Assembly (NCBI GenBank): GCA_024280635.1
Contig: JAJRPS010000065.1
Span: 76,602-140,601, forward strand
Length of the DNA: 64,000 nt
Source of the DNA: Bacteroidota bacterium
GTDB taxonomy: Bacteria; Bacteroidota; Bacteroidia; Flavobacteriales; Flavobacteriaceae
Reading direction: 5' to 3'
In this document: positions 35,277-44,749 of the stretch, piece after piece
Layout: each line of letters starts with the position of its first letter
How positions within the stretch are numbered: the stretch's first letter is position 1
Notes under the pieces: model-generated
The model's database searches: none
What the model was told of the DNA's origin: nothing
The model's input: the letters and a program-made list of their open reading frames with translations, nothing else
Position numbers and translations under genes: made by a program

Positions 35277-37589
35277 ATGAATCAAGATAAAACAGATGAA
35301 TTACTAGATAAGTTAGATTTACTTTTAAAAAGACAAGTCTATTTTGCAAAAGAAATTAATGCAGTAAAGCGAGATATTGCGGCAATGCAAATAACGCGTA
35401 GTGCGGAAAATATAGCAAATGAAGTTACTGATTCCAAAACTAAAAATGAAAAAATAACAGTACAAAATCAAAAAGCATTATCATCAAAGGTAGAGGTAGT
35501 AGCCAAACCGTCAAAACCTTCTCTATTTGAAAGCTTAAATATTCCAAGTAAAAAAGCAGATTTTGAAAAATTTATTGGAGAGAATCTGATTAATAAAATC
35601 GGAATTTTAATATTGGTAATTGGAGTTGTTATTGGCGCAAAGTATTCTATTGAAAACGATTTAATAAGTCCGCTTACTCGTATTGTTTTAGGATATTTAT
35701 CGGGTATAGGTTTATTAGGTTTTGGAATGAAGCTAAAAGTAAAATATGAAAATTTTTCAGCAGTATTGGTTAGTGGTGCTATGGCAATACTTTATTTTAT
35801 AACCTTTGCGGCACATAGTTTTTATGGTATTTTACCGTTGAATATTACCTTTATATTAATGACTCTTTTTACGGTGTTTACGGTAACTGCAGCATTACAT
35901 TATAAAAAGCAAGTAATAGCAATTATTGGTTTAGTAGGAGCGTACGGAGTGCCATTTTTATTGAGTACGGGTTCTGGTAGGGTAGATATATTGTTTAGTT
36001 ATATGTTATTAATTAACATTGGTATTTTAGTGGTTTCGGTAAAAAAGTACTGGAAACTATTGTACTATTTTTCCTTTGTAAGTACCTGGTTAATTTTTAT
36101 AGCTTGGTTTGTAGGGGATTATCAAACGGATCAACATTTTGTATTAACATTAATATTTGCAAGCCTTTTCTTTATCATTTTTTACGCAACAACATTGTCG
36201 TATAAACTAATTAATAATGAGGAATTTGTAAAGCAAGATGTCGTTTTAATGCTGTCCAATTCGTTTATTTATTTCGGATTAGGATTAGCTATTTTAAACA
36301 CACATTCAATAGGAAAAGGTTATTTAGGGTTATTTGCATTGGCTAATGCGATACTCCATTTTGCTATTAGCATATACTTATACAAGCGTAAATTAGCCGA
36401 TAAAAACTTATTCTATCTTATAGTAGGCTTGGTATTGCTTTTTGTAACCATAGCCGTTCCAATTCAATTAGATGGTAATTGGGTAACACTTTTTTGGGCA
36501 ATAGAAGCTGCATTGTTATTCTGGATAGGACGAACAAAAACAGTTTCTTTTTATGAAAAAATGGCATATCCAATGTTGGTAATTTCGTTTGTAAGTTTCT
36601 TACAAGATCGTAGTATGGTTGGGCAATTTGGGATAGATAAAACTCCAATTTTTAACACCAATTTTTTATATACATTTTTATTTGCGTTAATTATAGGAAG
36701 TATTGTATATGTGAGTCTTCAAAAAAAATATATTGCACCAAAATTTGTAAAAAATATATATGGGTGGATACTTACCGCATTACCAATAGTATTATTGTTG
36801 GTAGTATATAATTTGTTTAGAACAGAAATTGGCGTGTATTTTGAAAGTTTAGTAACCACATCAAAAATTTTAACCAGTACAGAAGGTTATGAACAATATG
36901 CGTACAATTACAACTGGTATCATTTTAACGGTTTGTGGCAACTCAATTACACCTTTTTATTTATTGCTATAGTAGCTTTTTTAAATGCTAAAAAAATTAA
37001 AAAAACGTGGTTGTCATGGAGCGTTTTAGGGGCGTTAGGCTTAATATTAATTCTGTTTTTAACAAGAGGGTTATACATGTTAAGTGATTTACGAGAAAGC
37101 TATATACAGCAAAATTCACCCTATTTTACGCTTGGTGTTTCAGCAATAGTAATGCGTTATATTTCTTTTATTTTTGTTGGGATAGCGTTGTATAGTGCTT
37201 ATCATTTTATTATAAAAATTGAAGCCAATAAAAAATGGAAAAAGTTATTTTTAGTAGCACTTCATGTACCTGTTTTATGGATTGTAAGTAGTGAGCTCAT
37301 ACATTGGTTGGATATAGCGGGTAGTGCAAACAATTACAAGTTAGGGTTGAGTATTTTATGGGGAATATATGCATTATTATTGATTGCATTCGGGATATGG
37401 AAAAACAATAAAATATTAAGAATAGGAGCAATCGGCCTATTTGGGATAACCTTAGTGAAATTATTTTTCTATGATATTATTCATTTAAATACAATCTCTA
37501 AAACCATCGTTTTCGTATCGTTGGGGATATTATTACTCATCATTTCCTTCTTATACAACAAATACAAACACAAAATCACCAATGAATAA
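35277..37589 (+). CDS. DUF2339 multi-pass membrane protein
   Basis: 770 residues from ATG 35277 (the track begins at GTG 35271, two codons earlier). An N-terminal coiled coil (LLDKLDLLLKRQVYFAKEI) and a soluble linker precede FEKFIGENLINKIGILILVIGV, the typical entry to DUF2339, and about 20 hydrophobic segments. Function unknown for the family. The next gene, DUF3999, overlaps by 8 bases, a pairing seen in many bacteria, so the two probably work together in the envelope. Confidence 0.9.
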   Translation: MNQDKTDELLDKLDLLLKRQVYFAKEINAVKRDIAAMQITRSAENIANEVTDSKTKNEKITVQNQKALSSKVEVVAKPSKPSLFESLNIPSKKADFEKFIGENLINKIGILILVIGVVIGAKYSIENDLISPLTRIVLGYLSGIGLLGFGMKLKVKYENFSAVLVSGAMAILYFITFAAHSFYGILPLNITFILMTLFTVFTVTAALHYKKQVIAIIGLVGAYGVPFLLSTGSGRVDILFSYMLLINIGILVVSVKKYWKLLYYFSFVSTWLIFIAWFVGDYQTDQHFVLTLIFASLFFIIFYATTLSYKLINNEEFVKQDVVLMLSNSFIYFGLGLAILNTHSIGKGYLGLFALANAILHFAISIYLYKRKLADKNLFYLIVGLVLLFVTIAVPIQLDGNWVTLFWAIEAALLFWIGRTKTVSFYEKMAYPMLVISFVSFLQDRSMVGQFGIDKTPIFNTNFLYTFLFALIIGSIVYVSLQKKYIAPKFVKNIYGWILTALPIVLLLVVYNLFRTEIGVYFESLVTTSKILTSTEGYEQYAYNYNWYHFNGLWQLNYTFLFIAIVAFLNAKKIKKTWLSWSVLGALGLILILFLTRGLYMLSDLRESYIQQNSPYFTLGVSAIVMRYISFIFVGIALYSAYHFIIKIEANKKWKKLFLVALHVPVLWIVSSELIHWLDIAGSANNYKLGLSILWGIYALLLIAFGIWKNNKILRIGAIGLFGITLVKLFFYDIIHLNTISKTIVFVSLGILLLIISFLYNKYKHKITNE

Positions 37590-38811
37590 GCAAACTTATA
37601 TAGTAACTATATTTCTTATTTTTATAGGTATATTTTCTTTTGCACAAATGAAAGAATATACCTACAAACGAAAAATAAAAGGTGTTGAAAAACAATGGCA
37701 TCACATGCAATTACCCAATGCTATTTTTAATGAAGTGAATACCAATATGGCAGATATTCGTATCTACGGTATAACGGCAACTGATACTATTGAAGCACCT
37801 TATGTGTTAAAGCAATTAAAAGCAGAAAATAAAACCATAAAAATGCCTTTTGAAACACAGAACAAAGTATATAACGAAAATGGATATTTTTACACTTTTA
37901 TAGCTAAAAAAGCACAAGAAATTAATCAGTTGCATCTAAATTTTGAAAAAGATAATTTTGATTGGAAAATAAAACTAGAAGGAAGTAATGATGGAAAACA
38001 ATGGTTTACTATTGTTGATGATTATCGTGTGGTAGCCATAAATAATGAAAACGTTGCGTATCAATTTACCAATATTGTTTTTCCGAAATCGAAATACAGT
38101 ACTTATCGATTGGTTGTAAAAACAGATGAAGATCCCCAATTAAGTACAGCAACATTTAATCTTAAAACAAAAAAAGAAGGTAAATTACGTCAGTATATAA
38201 TTAGTAGTCAAAGTGTTAAAAACGATAAAAAAGCAAAACAAACAATAGTTAGTATTGATTTGGAAGAAAAAGTAGCCATCAATAGTCTGCATTTAGATAT
38301 TAAAAATACTACGGATTATTATAGACATTACACCCTATCCTATTTAAGCAGTCGTTTTAAAACAGAAAAAGGGTGGATTGAAAACTATACAACCATTACC
38401 AGTGGGGTATTGAGTTCTTTATCAGCTAATACAATTGTATTTAATACTGTAATAGCTAAAAAAATAAAAATTGTAATACACAATCAAGACAATGCTCCAT
38501 TAAAAATAAGCTCCAATATTTGTTCAGGATACGTATATCAATTAACCGCTCGATTTGATGAGAAAGCCAAATATTTTCTAGTAAACGGTCGTAAAAATGA
38601 TAACCCTCCAAAATACGACATTGTACGCTTTGGCTCTAAAATACCTACCACTGCCACAATGTTAAAATTAGGAGAAGTATCTAAAATTAAAAATAAAGAA
38701 GTAGAAAAATCACAACCGCTATTTATCAATAAAATGTGGTTATGGGCAGTCATGTTTGTCATCATAGGACTATTAGGATGGTTTTCTGTAAAAATGATGC
38801 GTGACAAGTAA
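37582..38811 (+). CDS. DUF3999 periplasmic membrane-anchored protein
   Basis: 409 residues: signal peptide (1-21, SFAQM), a beta-rich periplasmic region with two discoidin-like parts (WKIKLEGSNDGKQWFTI, YSTYRLVVKT), and one C-terminal transmembrane segment (about 386-403). It is translated from within the DUF2339 gene (8-base overlap), so coupled expression is expected. The family has no assigned biochemical role. Confidence 0.88.
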   Translation: MNKQTYIVTIFLIFIGIFSFAQMKEYTYKRKIKGVEKQWHHMQLPNAIFNEVNTNMADIRIYGITATDTIEAPYVLKQLKAENKTIKMPFETQNKVYNENGYFYTFIAKKAQEINQLHLNFEKDNFDWKIKLEGSNDGKQWFTIVDDYRVVAINNENVAYQFTNIVFPKSKYSTYRLVVKTDEDPQLSTATFNLKTKKEGKLRQYIISSQSVKNDKKAKQTIVSIDLEEKVAINSLHLDIKNTTDYYRHYTLSYLSSRFKTEKGWIENYTTITSGVLSSLSANTIVFNTVIAKKIKIVIHNQDNAPLKISSNICSGYVYQLTARFDEKAKYFLVNGRKNDNPPKYDIVRFGSKIPTTATMLKLGEVSKIKNKEVEKSQPLFINKMWLWAVMFVIIGLLGWFSVKMMRDK

Positions 38812-38885
38812 ATAAATAGGTATTTCGTTAAAAATTAGAGGAATTATTTCGCTGGTGTAAAAAAAAATGAGTTTTAAGGCAAAAA

Positions 38886-38956
38886 GCATACAACTTTTTT
38901 TTTAAATAACTGGTTATATTTATCATGTATGCAATTTTTTCTTATTCTTAATTTTG
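38886..38956 (+). promoter_or_regulatory. Promoter with dyads upstream of the SQR-TusE-DsrE operon
   Basis: TAATTTTG at 38949-38956 is an exact TAnnTTTG box 21 bases before the ATG. It lacks a TTG at 19-base spacing. ATAAC-TG-GTTAT (38906-38917) and the outer pair GCATACA (38886-38892) / TGTATGC (38925-38931) are inverted repeats upstream, which suggests an activated or repressed promoter. The regulator is unknown. Confidence 0.5.
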
Positions 38957-38977
38957 TAGAGTAATAAAAAAGATGAT

Positions 38978-40210
38978 ATGAAAAAGTTAGTAATATTAGG
39001 AGCAGGTACGGCAGGTACAATGATGGCAAATCATTTGGTGTCAAAATTACCAAAGTCAGATTGGGAAATAACAATTATAGACCAGTATAAAACACATTAT
39101 TATCAACCAGGGTTTTTATTTTTACCATTTGATACTTATACCGAAGATCAGGTGAAAAAAGAAGGTAAAAAATTTATTCCTAGTGGAGTAAAATATGTTC
39201 AAAAAAAGATAGAACAGATTTACCCTGATGAAAATAAAGTAGTTTTAGAAGCAGATGAAACTGTAAACTACGATGTTTTAATTGTAGCTACAGGTTCTAA
39301 AATAGCACCAGATGAGGTAGAAGGTATGAAAGGTGAAAATTGGCATAAAAATATTTTCGATTTTTATACTTTTGAAGGAGCGTTAGCTTTGCGTAATAAA
39401 TTACGTAATTTTAAAGAAGGAAAATTAGTAGTACACATTACTGAAATGCCTATAAAATGTCCCGTAGCACCTTTAGAATTTGCTTTTTTAGCAGATACGT
39501 ATTTTAAGAAAAAAGGAATTAGAGATAAAGTTCAAATCACTTACGTAACACCGTTAGATGGAGCTTTTACAAAAGAAAAATGTTCAAAATCATTAAGTTA
39601 TTTGTTAAAAGAAAAAAATATTGACATTGTAACTGATTTTGCGATCGAGCATGTAGATAATGAAAATAATAAAATAGTAGATTATGTAGATCAAGAAGTA
39701 GCGTATGATTTATTGGTAACAGTACCAACAAATATGGGAGATGCTGTTATTGAACGCTCAGGAATGGGAGACGATTTAAATTTTATTCCAACCCATCATC
39801 ATACATTGCAATCATTAGCGCATGAAAATGTATTTGTAATAGGAGATGCTACTAATGTGCCCGCTTCAAAAGCAGGTTCAGTAGCACATTTTCAAGCGGA
39901 AACATTAACGGATAATATCTTATTATATATTGATAAAAAATCATTAAAAGAAGAATTTGATGGACATGCAAATTGCTTTATAGAAACAGGAAATAACAAA
40001 GCATTGTTGATAGATTTTAACTATACACAAGAACCCGTAAGAGGAACTTTTCCAATCCCCGGTATCGGCCCTATGTCTTTGTTAAAAGAAAGTACATTAA
40101 ACCATTGGGGTAAATTAGCCTTCAGATGGATTTATTGGAATATGCTATTGAAAGGAATTCCAATACCAATGGTAGGAAGAAATATGTCAACAAAAGGAAA
40201 GAAAATATAA
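38978..40210 (+). CDS. Sulfide:quinone oxidoreductase-like flavoprotein
   Basis: 410 residues of the two-dinucleotide-binding-domain flavoprotein family. FAD is bound by LVILGAGTAGTMMA (4-17), VATGSKIAP and VFVIGDATNVPASKAG (285-300). Two cysteines in SQR-like settings, C161 (MPIKCPVAPLEF) and C333 (GHANCFIE), could form the redox disulfide/persulfide pair; C202 is also present. SQRs are peripheral membrane proteins that oxidise sulfide and reduce quinone. The neighbouring TusE/DsrC and DsrE genes support a sulfur substrate. A related FCSD-like or type-III SQR is possible. Confidence 0.85.
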   Translation: MKKLVILGAGTAGTMMANHLVSKLPKSDWEITIIDQYKTHYYQPGFLFLPFDTYTEDQVKKEGKKFIPSGVKYVQKKIEQIYPDENKVVLEADETVNYDVLIVATGSKIAPDEVEGMKGENWHKNIFDFYTFEGALALRNKLRNFKEGKLVVHITEMPIKCPVAPLEFAFLADTYFKKKGIRDKVQITYVTPLDGAFTKEKCSKSLSYLLKEKNIDIVTDFAIEHVDNENNKIVDYVDQEVAYDLLVTVPTNMGDAVIERSGMGDDLNFIPTHHHTLQSLAHENVFVIGDATNVPASKAGSVAHFQAETLTDNILLYIDKKSLKEEFDGHANCFIETGNNKALLIDFNYTQEPVRGTFPIPGIGPMSLLKESTLNHWGKLAFRWIYWNMLLKGIPIPMVGRNMSTKGKKI

Positions 40211-40239
40211 ATTCAAAATAAAGATTAAAAAATAATTTT

Positions 40240-40533
40240 ATGGAAAATGTAAACAGAAATGAACAAGGATATTTAACAGATTTTTCTCAATGGACAAAAG
40301 AAGTTGCTCAAGAGATAGCAACGGAACAAGAAATTGGAGAATTAACCGATAAACACTGGGAGGTAATTGAGTATCTTCAAGAAAAAAATAAAAATGAAGA
40401 GCCACTTTCTATTAGAGGAATTAAAAAGAGTGGGGTAATTAATATAAAAGAATTTTATGCATTATTTCCAGGAGGACCCTTAAAAATGTCAACCATGGTA
40501 GCAGGTATACCGAAACCTAAAAGTTGTATTTAA
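40240..40533 (+). CDS. TusE/DsrC family sulfur-carrier protein
   Basis: 97 residues. Recognised by YLTDFSQWTKEVAQEIA near the start, HWEVIEYLQE and the C-terminal arm PGGPLKMSTMVAGIPKPKSCI. The penultimate cysteine (C96), which carries persulfide in the family, is present. The second DsrC cysteine about 10 residues earlier (usually KQACKIAG) is replaced by MSTM, so this is the single-Cys, TusE-type carrier, not a dissimilatory DsrC. It is probably a persulfide shuttle between the SQR and DsrE proteins on either side (inference). Confidence 0.9.
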   Translation: MENVNRNEQGYLTDFSQWTKEVAQEIATEQEIGELTDKHWEVIEYLQEKNKNEEPLSIRGIKKSGVINIKEFYALFPGGPLKMSTMVAGIPKPKSCI

Positions 40534-40552
40534 ACCTTATAAATAAGTAATT

Positions 40553-41029
40553 ATGGGAAAAACAAAAGTAAAAAAAATGCTATTCATTCTTTCTAAAGCA
40601 ACATTAGAGAATGTATACGCAGCTTTTATTATGGCAAATGGAGCCAGAATGGAAGGTATTGATTCTGAAATATTTTTCACGTTTTTTGGATTAGAAGCTA
40701 TCCAAAAAAACAAATTAAAAGATTTACGTGTAGCTACAGTAGGAAATCCAGCAATGCACATGCCTACAATGTTAGGAGGCTTACCAGGAATGGAAGCCTT
40801 TGCAACCAAAATGATGAAAAAAGAAATGGAGAAGTTAGATATGCCTCCAGTAGATGAGTTTCTTGAAATTCTTTCCGATTCAGGTTGTAAACTTTGGGCT
40901 TGTAAACTAGCTGTAGAAATGTTTAAACTAAAAGAAAAAGACTTAATTGATGAGTTAGACGGTATTTTAACTATTGGCGATTTTTATGGTCAAGCAGATG
41001 TAGACGGTTGTCAAATTGTATACATCTAA
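40553..41029 (+). CDS. DsrE/DsrF/DrsH-like (DsrE2-type) sulfurtransferase
   Basis: 158 residues starting MGKTKVKKMLFILSKATLENVYAAFIMANGARMEG. This is the DsrE/F fold in its DsrE2-like form, with FFTFFGLEAI and a hydrophobic central loop (MPTMLGGLPGMEAFATKMM). SDSGCKLWACKLAVEM supplies a C-x5-C pair that may carry persulfide, and another cysteine lies near the end (DGCQIVYI). It is the last gene of the SQR-TusE-DsrE operon, 19 bases after tusE, and is followed by a strong terminator. Confidence 0.9.
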   Translation: MGKTKVKKMLFILSKATLENVYAAFIMANGARMEGIDSEIFFTFFGLEAIQKNKLKDLRVATVGNPAMHMPTMLGGLPGMEAFATKMMKKEMEKLDMPPVDEFLEILSDSGCKLWACKLAVEMFKLKEKDLIDELDGILTIGDFYGQADVDGCQIVYI

Positions 41030-41050
41030 AATAAAAGCAATTTAAACAGA

Positions 41051-41080
41051 AAATAACCTTAAGAAATTAAGGTTATTTTT
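41051..41080 (+). terminator. Terminator of the SQR-TusE-DsrE operon
   Basis: Perfect 12-bp stem AAATAACCTTAA / TTAAGGTTATTT with a GAAA tetraloop and T-tail, 21 bases after the DsrE stop. It cleanly closes the sulfur operon. Confidence 0.92.
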
Positions 41081-41136
41081 GTTTGTGAAAACCTCAAAAT
41101 AAATTGGTATATTGAGCAAAAATAAAAGATGTTAAA

Positions 41137-43266
41137 ATGAAAAAAATAATTTCCATAATTGCTGTATTTTTAATACTATCAGCAAACGCACAGCAGCAGC
41201 AGCAAGAGCAACAACAACTAACCCTAAAAAAAGCAGTTTTAGGCTATAATTACGGATTGTATCCTAAAAGCATGTCGGTATTGCAATGGGCAGATGATGC
41301 CACATATTCTTATGTAAAAGATGGTGCATATGTGCTAAAAAATATTGAAAAAAATACCGAATCAAAAATTGATTTGTCAGTCTTTCAAAAAGTATTCCCT
41401 ACACTAAAAAGTTTGCCAAGAGTGTCAGAAATTAAAAACAGTTTCATGACATTTATGTACAACGGTAAATATGCCGTATACAATTACAAAACTAAACAAA
41501 AAGTAAGTGAAACGGCAGTGCCAAAAGAAGCAGCAAATACAAGCTTTAATCAGCAATCAAAAGCAGTAGCCTATACTATTGATAATAATTTATACATTGC
41601 AACACCAACAAAAATAAAAACGGCAATCACTCAATTTACGGATACTAATATTACCGCAGGTCAAGCCATTCATCGTTTTGAGTTTGGCATTTCAAAAGGA
41701 ATGTTCTGGTCGCCAAAAGGAAATTACATAGCCTTTTATCAAAAAGACGAAACCAATGTAGGCACTTACCCAATAGTAGATGTAACCACCTATCCAGCCA
41801 CTGTAAAAGAAATTAAATACCCAATGGCAGGACAAGGAAGTGAACAAGCAAAAATAGGAATATACAGCCTAAAAACAGGAAAAACCACCTATCTTGATAT
41901 TGATACAGAAGATGAACATTACCTAACAAATCTTACTTGGACACCAGACGAAAAAGGAGTTTTATTAGCAGAAGTAAATAGAGGTCAAAACCATTATGCA
42001 TTAAATTTTTATAGCATTAAAAAAGGGAAATTAAAACATACCATATTAGAAGAAAAAAATAACCGTTGGGTAGAACCTGAAAATGAAGCCGTATTTTTAC
42101 CTAACAGTAAAACCAAATTTTTATGGCTAAGTGAACAAGACGGATTCAAAAACCTATACCTTTATAATACTAAAAAAGCAGGAGGAACACAAATAACTCA
42201 TTTTAAATTTGTTATTAAATCCATATTAGGATTTGATAAAACCAATAAAAATGTACTCGTAACTGCAACCGGTAAAGATGCTAGAGAAACCCACGTGTAC
42301 CGTGTAAATTTAGCAACAGGATTCGCTGCAAAAATTACAATGGATAAGGGTACACACAATGCACAACTACAGGGTAATTATATTATTGATAATTATACCA
42401 ACTTTAATACTCCTAGAAAAATACAAATTACGAATGTTATCAACGGAAATTCACAAACGCTATTTACAGCAAAAAATCCGCTAGAAAGTTATAATTTAGG
42501 AAAAACAGAATACGGTACCTTAAAATCAAAAGGCGGTTTTGATTTATATACCCGAATAATTAAACCAGCAAACTTTGATCCTGCTAAAAAGTATCCCGTA
42601 TTGGTGTATGTTTATGGTGGTACACATGCGCAAATGATAACCAATAGATGGTTAGGAGGTTCCCGTTTATGGATGCACTGGTTGGTAACCCAAAAAGACT
42701 ATATTGTATTTACGTTAGACAATAGAGGTTCATCTAACAGAGGGTTTGCCTTTGAAAGTATCATTCATCGTAAAGCAGGAGAAGCCGCAATGGAAGATCA
42801 AATAATAGGAGTAGACTATCTTAAGAGTCTACCTTATGTTGATGAAAATAAAATTGCTGTACACGGTTGGTCATACGGCGGTTTTGTAACCTCTTCTTTG
42901 TTGTTACGTCATCCAAAAGTATTCACAACAGGTGTAGCAGGAGGTCCTGTAACCGATTGGAAATATTATGAAGTCATGTATGGAGAACGCTATATGGACA
43001 CCCCAGAAGAAAACCCAGAAGGATATGCCAACGCGCGTGTAGGTAAATATTTAGATAACTTAGAAGGGAAACTATTGCTTATTCACGGTAGCGTAGATGA
43101 CGTAGTAGTGCCACAACACAGCATGACATTATTAAAAGAAGCTGTTGAAAAAGAAGTACAGTTGGATTTCTTTACCTACCCAATGCACAAGCACAATGTA
43201 CGTGGCAAAGATAGAGTACATTTGATGAGAAAAGTATTGGATTATGTATTAGAAAATAATAAGTAA
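41137..43266 (+). CDS. S9 family dipeptidyl peptidase (DPP-IV-like)
   Basis: 709 residues: signal peptide (1-18, ending ANAQ), then a short Gln-rich stretch (QQQQQEQQQ), an N-terminal beta-propeller domain and the C-terminal alpha/beta-hydrolase domain. The nucleophile is in HGWSYGGFV (Ser ~579), with the catalytic Asp in HGSVDDVVVP and the His in YPMHKHNVRG. LDNRGSSNRG is the usual segment before the active site. Periplasmic DPP-IV enzymes release X-Pro or X-Ala dipeptides. Confidence 0.94.
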   Translation: MKKIISIIAVFLILSANAQQQQQEQQQLTLKKAVLGYNYGLYPKSMSVLQWADDATYSYVKDGAYVLKNIEKNTESKIDLSVFQKVFPTLKSLPRVSEIKNSFMTFMYNGKYAVYNYKTKQKVSETAVPKEAANTSFNQQSKAVAYTIDNNLYIATPTKIKTAITQFTDTNITAGQAIHRFEFGISKGMFWSPKGNYIAFYQKDETNVGTYPIVDVTTYPATVKEIKYPMAGQGSEQAKIGIYSLKTGKTTYLDIDTEDEHYLTNLTWTPDEKGVLLAEVNRGQNHYALNFYSIKKGKLKHTILEEKNNRWVEPENEAVFLPNSKTKFLWLSEQDGFKNLYLYNTKKAGGTQITHFKFVIKSILGFDKTNKNVLVTATGKDARETHVYRVNLATGFAAKITMDKGTHNAQLQGNYIIDNYTNFNTPRKIQITNVINGNSQTLFTAKNPLESYNLGKTEYGTLKSKGGFDLYTRIIKPANFDPAKKYPVLVYVYGGTHAQMITNRWLGGSRLWMHWLVTQKDYIVFTLDNRGSSNRGFAFESIIHRKAGEAAMEDQIIGVDYLKSLPYVDENKIAVHGWSYGGFVTSSLLLRHPKVFTTGVAGGPVTDWKYYEVMYGERYMDTPEENPEGYANARVGKYLDNLEGKLLLIHGSVDDVVVPQHSMTLLKEAVEKEVQLDFFTYPMHKHNVRGKDRVHLMRKVLDYVLENNK

Positions 43267-43308
43267 TATATAGGCGTTTATACGCTTTACCGTCACTATC
43301 TTTTTATT

Positions 43309-43383
43309 AAAAACACAAAATACAAGTGCTAAAAATAGCTTCATAAAGTCGCTTTTTTAGCATTTGTATTTTTAAAGTGTTTT
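43309..43383. terminator. Long imperfect hairpin between converging genes
   Basis: AAAACAC-AAAATACAAGTGCTAAAAA and TTTTTAGCATTTGTATTTT-AAAGTGTTTT pair across about 18 bases, with one mismatch in the inner arm. It separates the S9 peptidase (+) from the monooxygenase (-), so it may work in both directions. The remainder of this 248-base gap shows no gene. Confidence 0.6.
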
Positions 43384-43514
43384 CTCAAAAAAGGATAACC
43401 ACTCAAAAGCTAACGCAAAAAGAACTTTCAGATTTAATAGTAAAAGTACTTATGTTATAGTAGTAGTTCAAACCCTTCAGGCGGTTGAAAATTCAAGTAC
43501 TTAATAAAACAAAC

Positions 43515-44573
43515 TCAATGCTTGTTTTCTGCCATATTTTTTTTCAAAATGTAATCACTTAAATATAGCGCATCTTTTTTTACCCCACCAAGTGTAGCAG
43601 AACCTCTTGTATATAGCCAAGGTAATCCTATAAAATACAAGCCGTTAATATCACTAACACCTCTATAATTTTTAGGATAGTTGTATTCGTCTAGTTGCAG
43701 GTTTTTAATCCAATTAAAGTTTGGTTTAAAACCAGTTGCCCAAATGATGTTTTTAATATTACTAATCGCTTTTGTTTCAAAAGTAATAGTATCATCATCA
43801 GCATCTAAACATCTCCCTACACAGGTTACATTGTTTTTTTTAAATAACTTTTTTACATCAGTTCCAATAATGGGTTGCCCGCCATTACTTAGTTTTTTAC
43901 CAATCCAAGTATATTTGTTAGCGCTTAAAAACCCAATTTTCTGAAACCACCACCATAATGTTTTTCCTAAAATTTCTTGAGGAATTGAAGTGATATTTGT
44001 GTTGCCTGAAAAATAAACGGGTCTATTAGTATTTGCAATCTCATTTAGTATTTGCACGCCAGAATCTCCAGCACCAACAACTAAAGTAGCACCAGCTTGT
44101 AACTGGGAGGTGTTTTTGTAATTTTCACTGTGTATTTGTATGGTGTTAGGTGTAATTTTATGATGAAAAGAAGGAGTGAAAGGTGTATGAAAAGGTCCTG
44201 TAGCAACAATTACATTTTTTGCTTTAAGTGTTTTGAAGTCTGTTTTTAACGTAAAATAGTCACTATTTTTTTCTAAATCCGTAATTTGGGTATTAAATTC
44301 AATAGGAATATTAAATTTACTAACATAAGTTTTTAAATAATCAGCAATCTCATATTTATTGGCGTAATGTCCTTTTTTATAAGGGAAATTCATACCTGGT
44401 AAATGATTAAATTCTGATGGAGTAAACAATTTTAAAGAATCCCATCGTTTTAACCACGGATTGCCTATTTTGGTATTTGCATCTACAAGTAAATAGTTTG
44501 CCTTTTGTTTATTGAGATAGTATGCCATAGCTAAACCAGACTGACCTGCACCAATAATTATAAAATCTTTCAT
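43515..44573 (-). CDS. Flavin-containing monooxygenase (CzcO/ArsO-like)
   Basis: 352 residues. FAD site DFIIIGAGQSGLAMAYYL (3-20), a second Rossmann motif GATLVVGAGDSGVQI (about 155-170), the FMO-like WLKRWDSLKLFTP and a terminal ATGFKPNFNWI. These place it in the COG2072 class B flavoprotein monooxygenases, which oxidise small S-, N- or As-containing substrates. No ars or sulfur genes are adjacent, so substrate is open. Confidence 0.87.
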   Translation of the reverse strand: MKDFIIIGAGQSGLAMAYYLNKQKANYLLVDANTKIGNPWLKRWDSLKLFTPSEFNHLPGMNFPYKKGHYANKYEIADYLKTYVSKFNIPIEFNTQITDLEKNSDYFTLKTDFKTLKAKNVIVATGPFHTPFTPSFHHKITPNTIQIHSENYKNTSQLQAGATLVVGAGDSGVQILNEIANTNRPVYFSGNTNITSIPQEILGKTLWWWFQKIGFLSANKYTWIGKKLSNGGQPIIGTDVKKLFKKNNVTCVGRCLDADDDTITFETKAISNIKNIIWATGFKPNFNWIKNLQLDEYNYPKNYRGVSDINGLYFIGLPWLYTRGSATLGGVKKDALYLSDYILKKNMAENKH

Positions 44574-44737
44574 TTGTTTTTATGTTAATCAAGAGTTATA
44601 AGATTTACTTATAGCTTTATGAAGGTTTAATACCGTTTACGTTTTATCTAAATATATACTCAAGCAGTATTTAATACAGTGTAAAATTTGGTTAAATATG
44701 TTAATTAATAGCGGTTTTAGTATTATAAATGTTTTAT

Positions 44738-44745
44738 TACCTTTG
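44738..44745 (+). promoter_or_regulatory. -7 element implying a leaderless mRNA
   Basis: TACCTTTG (TAnnTTTG) ends only 4 bases before the ATG at 44750. With the usual 4-6 base distance to the start point, transcription would begin at or next to the ATG. TTT rather than TTG is at the -33 position. Confidence 0.5.
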
Positions 44746-44749
44746 AAAC

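Noticed and set aside
41185-41225. CAG/CAA repeat coding for Gln-rich stretch in the S9 peptidase
   Set aside because: It is a short low-complexity linker after the signal peptide, not a separate repeat element; possible slippage but the frame is intact.
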